NCBI GenBank assembly: GCA_026874595.1
Contig: CM049316.1
Span: 47,308,695-47,372,694, forward strand
Reading direction: 5' to 3'
Length of the DNA: 64,000 nucleotides
Origin: Sipunculus nudus
Lineage: Eukaryota; Annelida; Sipuncula; Golfingiida; Sipunculidae
The translations under genes and the position numbers were made by a program. A model generated the notes under the pieces. The model had not been told where the DNA came from, searched no databases, and was given only the letters and a program-made list of their open reading frames with translations. Numbering within the stretch: position 1 is the stretch's first letter; every line of letters starts with the position of its first letter. Shown in pieces: positions 24,701 to 35,579 of this stretch.

Positions 24701-27700
24701 TTTGTGCGTTAATCTCACTGAAGGTTAGCGGGATCTCGTTTAATGCACACTGTTCGCTTAGCGGCTCTCAATGTCCGACACCAAGTCAAACATAAACCAC
24801 CGCTAAAGACCTGAGGTTATTCATTAATTTCCACCCGGGATTACTGTTTTGTACAAAAAATATTTGTTGAATAAACCATTCTTCAAGAATAATTGAACCA
24901 ACTCATTTGTCACGAGACTAACGCTTACATTAACTTGTTAATTTTAAGACAATTTTAACTCATCAATCTAAGCGTTTGCTAATTTTAAGTGCATATGCTG
25001 CACGAGTCAATTCTTACAGGGAACTTATTTATCAGCTTCATAAAAACTGATTTGATAAATGATCACGCTCTGTTCCAGAGATTGGAGTCTCGTCCATTAA
25101 AACAGACGCTTTGACATTAAGTTCCATATGAGACTAATAATTACTGATCACCGGATTTCAGTCTATTCAGTGTGTCATACTTATTGCTGCTATTTACAAA
25201 TCATAAAATCATTATATGTAATTAACTAAGTAGCCGATTTATACATATTACTATAAACTCTCTAAGATAAATTTTATGCACAATTTGGAAAATACACATT
25301 ATCTTTCACTGAAAAACTCAAATATGTGTAAATATCTTTCCTTTATTTTTGAATTTCAAATACAAAGTTTATTGTACCTTGGTCTTGTTTTCTTCCGGAG
25401 TTCATGTCTGGGATGACAACTGGTACAACACTGGCATAGTAGGATTTGTTTATATCCTCCAATGGGGGTAGAGCACATTATCTTGATCTGACTCGAGTGG
25501 TAGTTTACACTTTGGGCTCTTACGAATACGTGAATCCCCGGTTCCTGGTCATAAACAAGAATGTTCCCTAAATATAAACATCTATTTGTCTATCATAAAT
25601 GCTATTTTCCACTCAGAAATGTCCAAGGAGAGAGAAAAAAGTCCCGATATAAGAGAGTGTAGAAGCGTTTCCCGGTCTCAATGCGCTCATTACTCCGGTG
25701 TAATTTCAACCAGAGCTCACTCACGGACATTTTGTAGGAGTTAGGCTGTCTAAAACTTGGTAAGTATGTTGAGGAATGTTCACAGATGACGCACATTTCA
25801 ATTTGCTGTAATTAAGCTTGGGCAAGCAAATTAAATTAAATTGACAAGTGCATTCATTATACAACGCTCGTTTGACTCCTTGGATTTCTTCCGCACTTTA
25901 CTTTTAGTCTTACATGCCAATTGATTTGACTGAAATGATTGTAGGCTAATTCCGTTTTGCAAAAGACCTATATTTGTAGAATTGCATTAATTCATCCACA
26001 CTGACATTTTATCACGTTGATTGAATTCTAAAAAAAATTAGAGAGAGATTCAACTATCAGGAGTTTACAGTCTTCTCATCGTCTGTCAACCAAGAAGGAA
26101 TGTATTTGAGCAAACCTTTCATCATATCTTGTGGTATTGTTTATTTGCGCTCTTTAAATCATTGCACGATTGTACAGTCTGCATTTAATCAGAATCCAGG
26201 CTGGTTAAGGGTTCCGTGATCAGTCATAACTAAATATGCCACACGTTGCAAACCAAATGCGACATTTTATCGACGTCAAAATAGATGCCGCGGAAAATAA
26301 ATATTCATGTCCAAGTGAGCTCATAATAATGTTTTCTAACAAAATTGTGTTTTGCTTTCATCTCTACTGAAACACTATGACCTCTGAGTAAAATCAACTG
26401 TTTGTTAATAAATCGTTAAACTCCAACTGAAATTAATCCAACTACATGAATGCAATTATAGTTTCTAACTGAACAAAATATAAAAATAACAGATTAACCT
26501 TATGAACCGTAACAAAATATACAGTGGCGAATGTGTATATACGACCTAATTATACTGGTCTACATATAGACATGTATATATCATATATACAACATATATA
26601 TTGATCCTCAGGGGGGCACACTGTATTGCAAGCTTCGGTATTTTTTGGTTTGATAAGAGGTCGCTCTGTCATTTTGTACGTCAGCACAGCTAAGCACTAT
26701 AATGCTGCACCGTAACATCGATATATAGGTAGAAAGTCGGTTTGATTTGTTGTCGATGTGTGAGTCGTAAACCTGGAGGAGAAAGGTGGACCTTTATGGC
26801 TGGCGTTGACAGTCAGGGTATTAAAATTGCTACCAGGTCCACGTTCATTTCCCACAGATATCAATGGTATACCCTAGTTATGTAAGTTAAATGTATTGTA
26901 CCGGCAGCTCAGACTGCAAGCTACTTGGTTAGAGCGACGCAAGGGTATTTATCGTGGGTATACATCTAATTATAACCCGCAACACGTCGCCAAATAGACG
27001 GGCAGAGATATGAAAATAAAACACTTGACCAGACAGCTCAACTTGTTATTGCGTATATATATATACTAGTTTACCCCACGATTTAAGTCTGAATTGGGGC
27101 CACCGGACCATTTCCTTTCTTATTTCTAGCTACAGTTTGTTTTTAAAGGCGCTTTCACAGTAATCACGGCCTTGGCGGGGTGTGGTAGCTATTTACGTGA
27201 GTAAAATACGTTATTAGATAGCGGGACACCTTTCGGTCACGGGGACCATCCATAAATATAAACTTTATTTGTGTAATTTTTATTGAACTGATCAATTGAA
27301 ATTAAATGGAAGTAGCATGTGCATAATTGTTTAGATAAGATTCACCAATGCCTGAAATAATTTGTGATACTGAAGTAAGACTTCGAATGAATTAAACTTT
27401 AGTAGGTATATTCGTTATGTTACTTTTATCAAGCTGCGATCACTGTAAATGCGGGTCCCATTTTAGACACGATATACTTCCTTTCTCATTTATGTTTCAT
27501 TTTGTCTACGAATATAGGACCTGTCATCTCACTGCCTAATCCACCGGGCATATTGCTTTCTTCCGGCTGGGGCTGAATTTAATTGATACATAAAGGGATT
27601 TCACATATGACTTAATTAATATACTTATAAATGATTTATGACAAAGGCCGGTATGTAATATTTTGATTAGACCTGTTAACCCAGATCTCGTAAGTATGTT

Positions 27701-28440
27701 GAATTGAACAAGGAGGCCCAATATAAATCTATATTCTCAAACAGCCTAGGAAGTTCTCTATCATTTTGTAACCTTAATTTAGTAAATGTATGAGGAAGAG
27801 CAAAACTCGCTGACATGTTGATCCAAACCACAAAAATACACGTCTATAGGCGGCTTTCATTAGAGTGCCGACCTATGCTTTGCCAGCGGCTTTGAAGTTG
27901 AATATATGTTTAATTAGGCTTGAGACTCTCTTGTCGCCTGGTCCTTGTCAGGTCCCTTAGGGGCTGAAGCCTGTCTTTTTTTGTGTTAAAGGTACTTTTT
28001 ACTGCGACCAGACCAACGGAAAGGAAAAGGAAATTGATCTATGACAATGGAGGGAGAGAGCTGCTGAAGCAATGTTGGTGAATGCGGCGGTTGTTACTGG
28101 TAATGTTGGGTGGAAATTCGTCACACGGGGTTCAGTTGACATCGTATATATTGCTGTATATCATATGTCATATGTCAACAGTTTTTTGCCTAGGTCTCCG
28201 TCCGGCGGTTGGGCTCCGGCAAAGCCAGAACGTTTTTTTATGGTTTTATACGATTAGATATGATACAATATACGTTTTGTTAGGATCTTGGACAAGATCT
28301 ACCAATATCTAATAACCGATCCCTGACCATTCTATGAAGATCGGGTATGATTCTATGACTATCCGTTGCAATTTTTTTACCCCATTTAGAGCTCTGATCT
28401 CTTCGGTCGCTCACGTTCCTTTACGTTCGTGAAGTTCTAT
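21800..28440. other. AT-rich spacer, no gene seen
   Basis: Nothing coding could be supported. The open frames at 21881-22171 and 24289-24594 (plus) have no recognised motif. A GC-richer patch at about 24600-24780 has no coding or repeat structure. A short string at about 26915-26945 (GCTACTTGGTTAGAGCGAC) looks like a tRNA/SINE A box but lacks a B box. A short TA tract lies at 27052-27066. Confidence 0.55.
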
Positions 28441-28459
28441 TACCGTTTGTTGAAATGGC

Positions 28460-28477
28460 GGGGGGGGGGGGGGGGGG
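28460..28477. repeat. poly-G tract (18 bases)
   Basis: Uninterrupted G run on the plus strand. Confidence 0.95.
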
Positions 28478-28609
28478 TAGGCTGATTAACACGACTGAGA
28501 CAAGATCGGTATAAAAAGGAGGTAGGTTTTGCATTTCATCAATTTGTCCAGTCACTCGTCATAGGAAACATGGATATTTTACTAATGTATTACGAGTAGC
28601 CCGCTACAC

Positions 28610-28885
28610 TCTGTTTCTTCGACGCTCCTCCACGTCTTCCCCGCTGTAAACACGATCTGCTAAGATGCTCACGCTTTACCACGCATTACAACGCTCGGAA
28701 ACGACAAAGATCAGCATTATCGTGGTAAAATTTTAAGCAGATTTAAAATGTTGCCACGATCATAAAGATGTCTCACGATTATAGGTATCCCATGCGTTCA
28801 CAACGATTTTGATCTAAGATCTGTCACGCTCTATACGATGGGATGCGATCTTAACATGATTTTTGTAAAATGAACAAATCGTGGT
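28610..28885. repeat. CACG-motif-rich repeat stretch
   Basis: CACG or its complement CGTG recurs about every 10-40 bases (CACGTC, CACGATC, CACGCTT, CACGCAT, TCGTGGTAAA, CCACGATC, CACGATTA, CACGCTC, TCGTGGTAA) in otherwise AT-rich DNA. The pattern recalls degenerate short-motif repeats in mollusc genomes, but no fixed unit length or boundary was seen. A similar stretch is at 35090-35430. Confidence 0.5.
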
Positions 28886-30385
28886 AATCTGGTGTAAAAC
28901 CGGCTTTCCCATGGCCTTCAAGAGAGTGGTGAAGCGTCGAAAGAATATAGTAAGTGAGATATATAGGCTTTATATATGTGACACTTAAAAACAACTTACC
29001 GAAACTGGTATGCTGTGTCAATGTACGGAGCACATGGTGTGGGCTATGTAGATAATATATCACTTCATGCAGTCCATTGGTATTATCTGTGCCACAATAT
29101 TTTGATACTTTGATGTAGAGAAGAGACAGGTTTTGTATATTGTGGACAATTTTTGGACAAATGACGAACACTGCACGTGGCTAAATGGAAGTTAAAGCAA
29201 ATTTAACAAAAATAACTGTAATATCGATTCATTACGGATGAGACAACATTTATGTCAAATTAAAACAAACTATTATATGGTGGTTTACTATATTCTGAAT
29301 GTAAATGTAGAGTTACAAGTCTTATACAAGAATAATATGTATTAAAAGAACCAAAAAGGAGCCTAAGGAACTTAGAAATAAGTATAACAACTCGTGACTG
29401 AATAAGATTATAAAATCACCAATAATGCTTGAGAATGTGTGAACAAAACAGCTAATGGCTGTGGTTGATTTAACGCTCCTTGTGTACACTAGCACTGGTC
29501 GTCCAAGGATCACATGACAGCGGTAACAGCGTCCAGTGTCACATCTTCATAATGGAGTTAAAAGAAATGGAGTTTTTTTAAACTTAAATGGTACAACAGG
29601 AATATACTATTGTTAACTTACTTTACAGGAAATATTGGAAAATAACAGTGGAGAATACTAGCTATAATGTAGTTTGACAGACGGGTTATTGGATAATTAG
29701 GGAGCCAGAGGCTGAGGACAGAGGAAGTAGGTTATACCTGGTCTGGTCGTCGGTATAAATAAACCTGTGTGCGTCACTGTGACCCAACGGATCCCCGCAC
29801 ACAGCATGCTATTTGTTCCCGGTTTTTCTATCCCATGTTCAGCAGACGACATCCGCTGCCTCTTTTCATCTGAACAATCTGCCGATCAAGGTCTGGTCTG
29901 ACAAGAGGCCGAGCGCTCCCGGCACAGGTGTGCTAATGGAAACACCTTGTATGTAGGGTGAACGCAGAACACTAGATATACCCGCTGTACTAAAGGTGTC
30001 AGACGCACTGCAAACAAATACTCCTACGTAAAGTTAATAAATAAGTATAAAATAAATGTGTATGTATACATTAACATCGTTAATCGTCTTCGACAAATCA
30101 GCACAATGAGCATAAGAGTACATAAAAGTGTAGGATAATTACAATAACTGCATGGACTCATCAAATACGGGAATTGGTATTACATAAAACGCAATCTGTG
30201 ACTCTGGTCTTTTAATAATTGTAGAAATGACTCGGTCACTGAATTAAACTTTGTTATAATATCGAAGAATCAGCTTTGTTACAGAAATCTTGGTTTTACA
30301 CAAACTTGTATTTATTGCGTGTATCACTTCCAGTTAAAGCAAAGCATGTTTAACCCTCTGAACAATCCACTAATACAGTCTCTTT
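28886..30385. other. AT-rich spacer, no gene seen
   Basis: No recognisable coding signal. The minus-strand frame at 28851-29171 (106 codons) has no known motif. A TATAAATA word at about 29753 sits upstream of a less AT-rich stretch (about 29770-29960); it could be a promoter or chance, and no downstream exon was found. Confidence 0.5.
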
Positions 30386-30387
30386 CT

Positions 30388-30389
<2 letters not shown>

Positions 30390-30468
<79 letters not shown>
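30390..30468. repeat. Compound (TC)n(TA)n microsatellite
   Basis: About 33 bases of TC followed directly by about 46 bases of TA. The same compound order is found at 62012-62088. Confidence 0.95.
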
Positions 30469-30471
<3 letters not shown>

Positions 30472-31089
30472 TAAAACAATTATAATACAGAAAGGAAGTG
30501 GTAGTTCTGATTATCAAGTAGAATACTGTAAAGATTTTCTGAGGTTTTGACCCTTTCATTGATTGACACTTAATGGAAACCGGGCCTTTCTTGACAAATG
30601 TTCAGTGCATATATCACATTTTGGATAGAACATGAAGAAAAGCATAATATTAACATTATAATATTTAAACCTGGAATGTATTAACAAAGTGTGCTTTCTT
30701 TGTACAACATTTCATGTTTCGATAACTTGAATGTGCTTCTTCATTTTAGAATAAATCATTTTCATTCAAATACTTCAAAGTGAAAAGTGTGCATGCAAAG
30801 TGAAATAACATGTTACATTTCTGGTTTTATCATTTAATTATTTCTATTGTCTGATTATCTTATTGCTTGACATATTTGATTATCTGTTGGTCAGACCAAA
30901 TATAACAGGTATTAGTCTGATCCGGTGTTAAGTGACGGTCCGGAAAGATACATTTATACCATCAGGAAAAGCAAGGGGCTTTAATGGAACGAATCACACA
31001 GGCAGGTGGCATAATAGCTAAGCACATAAATGATATATTTATATATTTTGCCTTTTTAATATAATTGGAAACATACAAAAAAGGGTTTA

Positions 31090-31305
31090 TTATTGTTTGT
31101 ATTTACTATTGTTGGTGTTTATAATTGTTGGTGTTTATTATTGTTGGTGTTTATTATTGTTGGTGTTTATCATTGTTGGTGTTTATTTTTGTTGGTGTTT
31201 ATTTTTGTTGGTGTTTATTTTTGTTGGTGTTTATTTTTGTTGGTGTTTATTTTTGTTGGTGTTTATTATTGTTGGTGTTTATTATTGTTGGTGTTTATTA
31301 TTGTT
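31090..31305. repeat. 16-bp minisatellite (GTTGGTGTTTATTWTT)
   Basis: About 13 head-to-tail copies of a 16-bp unit, GTTGGTGTTTATTATT, with A/T and C variants in the last third. Because 16 is not a multiple of three, the frame shifts by one each unit and every plus frame cycles through the same 16 residues (VFIIVGVYYCWCLLLL type). All three forward frames are therefore open across the array. The open frames (31093-31404, 31097-31354, 31125-31442) follow from the repeat and are not taken as genes. Confidence 0.95.
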
Positions 31306-31408
31306 CGTCTGCAATTTTCACAAATATGCTATGTCATTGGCCAAGAGTATCTGAACATGTATATCAAACAAAAATCCTGCATCTCTGTCTTATACCTTCT
31401 TTAACTTT

Positions 31409-32147
31409 GACTGATGTACGTTATATCTGCTTGAACGTTTGACTGATGTACGTAATATCTGCTTAAACGTTTGACTGATTTACGTTATATCTGCTTAAAC
31501 GTTTGAAAGGTTAACATTTTATCTGCTTGAACGTTTGATTGATGTACAGTATATCTGCTAGACATTTGACTGATGTACGTTATATCTGCTTGAATGCTTG
31601 ACTGATTTACCTTAAAATTGCTTAAACGTTTGACTGATTTACGTTATATCTGCTGAAACGTTTGGAAAATTAACCATATATCTGCTTGAACGTTTGACTT
31701 ATTTACGTTATATCTACTGAAACGTTTGGAAAGTTAACCATATATCTGCTTGAACGTTTGACTGATTTACGTTATATCTGCTGAAACGTTTGGAAAGTTA
31801 ACCATATATCTGCTTGAACGTTTGACTTATTTACGTTATATCTACTGAAACGTTTGAAAGGTTAACGTTATATCTGCATGAACGTTTGACTGATGTACGT
31901 TATATCTGCTTGAACGTTTGACTGATGTACGTTATATCTGCTTGAACGTTTGACTGATGTACGTTATATCTGCTTGAATGCTTGACTGATTTACCTTAAA
32001 ATTGCTTAAACGTTTGACTGATTTACCTTATAGCTGCTTAAAAGATTGACTATTTTACGTTATATCTGCTTGACAGTTGACTGATATACGTTATATCTGC
32101 TTAAACGTGTTGACTGATTTACCTTATATCTGCTTGAACGTGTTGAC
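31409..32147. repeat. 32-bp minisatellite (about 23 units)
   Basis: Tandem units of about 32 bp with the core GTACGTTATATCTGCTTGAA then CGTTTGACTGAT. Units vary (GGAAAGTTAACC, TTACCTTAAAATTGC) and some sub-groups of two or three units recur together, a sign of higher-order amplification. The 32-bp unit looks like a diverged dimer: TGTACGTTATATCTGCT and TGAACGTTTGACTGA align with each other. It begins about 100 bp after the 16-bp minisatellite. Confidence 0.92.
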
Positions 32148-32148
32148 A

Positions 32149-32857
32149 GAAGGTCACAGAAGTAATCAAGGTCAAGGTCGACAGTATTAAACATTCTTTT
32201 AATTGCTAAAACGACATGTTACAGGGACGCTTATTAATATACTAGTAAGTTACACTAAGATACAGTGATTTGATTTCCAAATGGATCTTACAATATAAAA
32301 TTGATGTACCTGTTATATTTTACACATTGTCGATTTTATCATATGAAGTATTAGTATGCACATTTTTATGGCGTATGGGGAGATTTCGAATATGTTGAAT
32401 AACTTCTGATCTCACCTCATATTTTGGTAAACTAGAACGATATCCGACAAAGGTTCAACGTAACGTAGAGTCCTACCAAGACCCCCATCCTTATCTACAA
32501 TACGCTTGGAATAGTTTAATATGCCATGAATATTTCTGTATCAGGATCAACAACAAGGTTTTGTAAATATTTTAAATCTTTCTGACTAACCACACACATT
32601 AATTCTAAATACTTGTTTCTCAGTAATACGGTTGTAGCTTGATAACTCATATGAGAGAATACGCAATACGCAACAGGTTAAATAAAGCATCAGTTTCATT
32701 TGGTCTGAAAGTAGATGACCTTTTCATTAGGTGATTATGAAATCCATATAACATAATATGTGAAATTGTAGTGCCCAAAATATCTATTTTTATACTTTAT
32801 TCTTTACTAGGTTGACAAATGCCTAAGACCTTGACCTTGTTCATCCTATGTGATCTT
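32149..32857. repeat. Possible element bounded by inverted AAGGTCAAGGTC ends
   Basis: The left end AAGGTCACAGAAG...CAAGGTCAAGGTC (32150-32179) is mirrored at the right by GACCTTGACCTTG...TGTGATCTT (32827-32857). The roughly 650 bp between has no coding remnant. This could be a non-autonomous DNA element that begins exactly where the 32-bp array stops, or two unrelated receptor-site-like words. Confidence 0.45.
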
Positions 32858-32859
32858 GG

Positions 32860-35085
32860 AAAATTCCTGTTCACAGAATACCTTCAAAATCGTATATCGA
32901 TCAAATATTCATTTTCATGCAATAGTTACATGATAAATGCATTACCTCTATGTTAAGATTTCAATGACAGCCATCTTTGATTTCTTCGGGAACAGGTCTC
33001 ATAACAGATATTACCTGTTTTCATTGATCAGCTTACAGATAAAGTTAAAACAAGCACTAACTCATTCAATTCCTTAGGAAACGTTCTGTTACAATAATGA
33101 CTGCATTAAATATGCCATACTCAATAATTCAAATGGGTTATGGCGGCCATTTTGGAATTTTGTGTTAAAGGGGCCCAAAATTTGTTACCTTACGTTTTTC
33201 ATTAATGCATATCCTATTTAAGCTTGACCAGCCATTTACGCAATTTGGGTATCAAATTCCTACGAAAATACATCCCCGTCTACACTTAATTATTTATCTT
33301 TTTGTTTTGTTTCCGTATGAAAAAAAGTTTTTTTAATGTCTGCATTGTGAAGATATGGAGTGTCGCGTAACGGTTCTTATACACTCCTTGTTGACGATGA
33401 CGCCTAAAAGGGTTGTGATACATAAGGCTTACAATAAATGTTATAAAACATTCCCACATTTGTCTTGTAATATGTCATTGATACAATTCACAAAATAACA
33501 GAAAACATATCTACTTTAAGCGTGTATATATTCTTTTACTAACATCAACACTAGCCTTTACACTGTCATGACAAATATTTAATAACCCTGGATGACGTAG
33601 GCCTAGTTGGCTCTTTCCTTTATGGAGAGCTTTAAATTTTTACATTGGACGTGAAAATGTTCTTCTTTCTTCATCGCTGTGGCTTTCAGACTGTCTGTGT
33701 ATAATGGTTTTCTGCTGCAGGATTAGCGTTCTCTGCGCACATAAATAGTCTACTGCTGAATAACAGCCCACCAGGGAACACGCTAAGCATTCGTGCATTT
33801 CATTTGTACGGAAATGATGGACAACGTCTTTTAAATGTTTATTGATCTGTCAGTTTCTAGATATATGTAGAGAGAAATTTTGTTAGTGTTTATGTTTGTC
33901 ATTAAAAGTTAAAGGTGATGTAAAATCACAAGAACGACAACAGAAGATCCTGAAAATGATATGCTTTCCAATTTGTCATATCAAACAGAATGAAAATGTT
34001 ACAAGAAAAAAATTAAAATGCAATTAAAACGTGATATCCATATTGCTATATGTTCGACTAAGAATCTGTGAATGTAATAAATAAAAATATATTAAAATCA
34101 TACACGGTAATGCCTTAAAAATGAACACGTTTACATGTCTGCTATCGCCTAATTAATTCAGTGGATCTGTATACTTTAGTGTACAGTCTAAAGCTTGCTG
34201 GTACGTTGAAGATAGACAATGAGTTCGTAAAAATGGCAAATTAATAAAGACTGATAGCAATCGTGAACGATAATATTTCATTCATTGCAAGTACACATTT
34301 CAAAGCATCAATAAGTCTGCATGTATTTTGTTTCAGTATTATCTTTAATTGACTTTGAAAAGATCACGAACCCCAGTCTGGAAGTTTTTGCCAACGTCTT
34401 GCGGAGAAACAAAATAACTGCGTCACACACCTGTCCTTGCACATCGCCTCAGGCCCCGATTCAGAGTGATAAACTGCCTTTAAAATACCACCTTTCTTGG
34501 GTAAAAAATTAAAAATTTAACACTTTTCATATCATTGTTTTCCTTAGATAAAAAAAATTAAGTGATTTTTTATATGCTGGCTTTAAAGAACTTTCGTTGA
34601 TCATAAATTGGAATGTCCAGCTACTTGAAAATCCGCCTATCGACCACCTTGGTACAGCGACCGTCTCATGAAAACTGCAATATTTCCACAGTTCCGTTTT
34701 CCTTTTGCGCTTTGTGTTATATATTTAAATTATTTTGTTCCCTAAGGGGGTCCTGAACCTTAATTATGCGACCACTAGGTACAAAGAAAACATTGCCTGG
34801 ACAGGCGTATCCCAGAGAATATCAGTGCTTTACTAATTAATAGAGGACAGTTGATCAAACAAGTGCAGATCATAGATCAAAAGATCAATGCTTGCGTCAC
34901 GGTTTCATAACATAGTTAATTATATTCATGAACCGCAAACCCTTAGCTTTGTTAATAAAGATTTATGTTTGGTTCATATTTAACTTCATCCGGCTGTTTA
35001 GAAACTGTTTCTCGGACAAGGAAAGTGACTGAGAACTAAGAAAGAGCAAATTACATTGTAAAGCACACAATCTAAAGCCCAGAAC
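32860..35085. other. AT-rich spacer, no gene seen
   Basis: No coding, RNA or long inverted structure recognised. A GGCGGCCATTTTGGA word at about 33142 is a common repeat-type phrase but shows no boundaries. Confidence 0.55.
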
Positions 35086-35089
35086 TCAC

Positions 35090-35430
35090 TTACCACGTCC
35101 TTCGACGGTGTCTCAAGGTTCACACACACTAACCGATGACGTGGTATTGCCGTGAATGGTGGTGATGAAATTGAACACCACTTTTTCGTGACGTGCACGG
35201 TACTTCACGGTCTTATATGGTACTGTATTTCTACGGTATAACTACTGTGGACCCCACATTCTCTCAAGATCAGACGTGGTTTACCCGTCCTAGCACGTAT
35301 ATAAGCCTCGCTCAACACCAGTTTGGTCAAGTTCTGGTCACGTTTCTGCCACGGATATCCACGTTCATCTAAGGCAGTGTCATGGAGGCGACACGGTAAC
35401 CATGTTCAACCATGTTTTCCACGGCATCTT
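35090..35430. repeat. CACGG/CCGTG-rich repeat stretch
   Basis: Many CACG, CACGG, CGTGG and GTGG words at short spacing on both strands, for example CGTGACGTGCACGG near 35187, TTCTGCCACGGATATCCACG near 35345 and TTTTCCACGGCATC near 35413. It resembles the stretch at 28610-28885. No fixed period or terminal repeat was seen. Confidence 0.5.
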
Positions 35431-35579
35431 ACGGCAATGGTCCACATTCTGGGTTGACAAGAGGATTTGAGCCCGCTCCCCGGGGTTTGACTGCCAAATT
35501 AGTTCTATATAGGGTACCAGGAGAGCACATCTCCATGTCAGGGACCAATCAATTTCTGTCCCGTTCGTTTTGAACATTT

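Noticed and set aside
26915-26945. tRNA or SINE A-box-like string (GCTACTTGGTTAGAGCGAC)
   Set aside because: No B box (GGTTCGANNCC) at the right distance and no cloverleaf could be drawn.
28851-29171. A 106-codon minus-strand frame
   Set aside because: No recognised motif, ordinary AT-rich composition, overlaps the CACG-rich repeat at its end.
29745-29830. TATAAATA word as a gene promoter
   Set aside because: No downstream exon, start codon context or transcript evidence; TATA-like words are common in this AT-rich DNA.
31093-31442. Three overlapping plus-strand frames of 85-105 codons
   Set aside because: They follow automatically from a stop-free 16-bp tandem repeat; no start context, homology or splice evidence.
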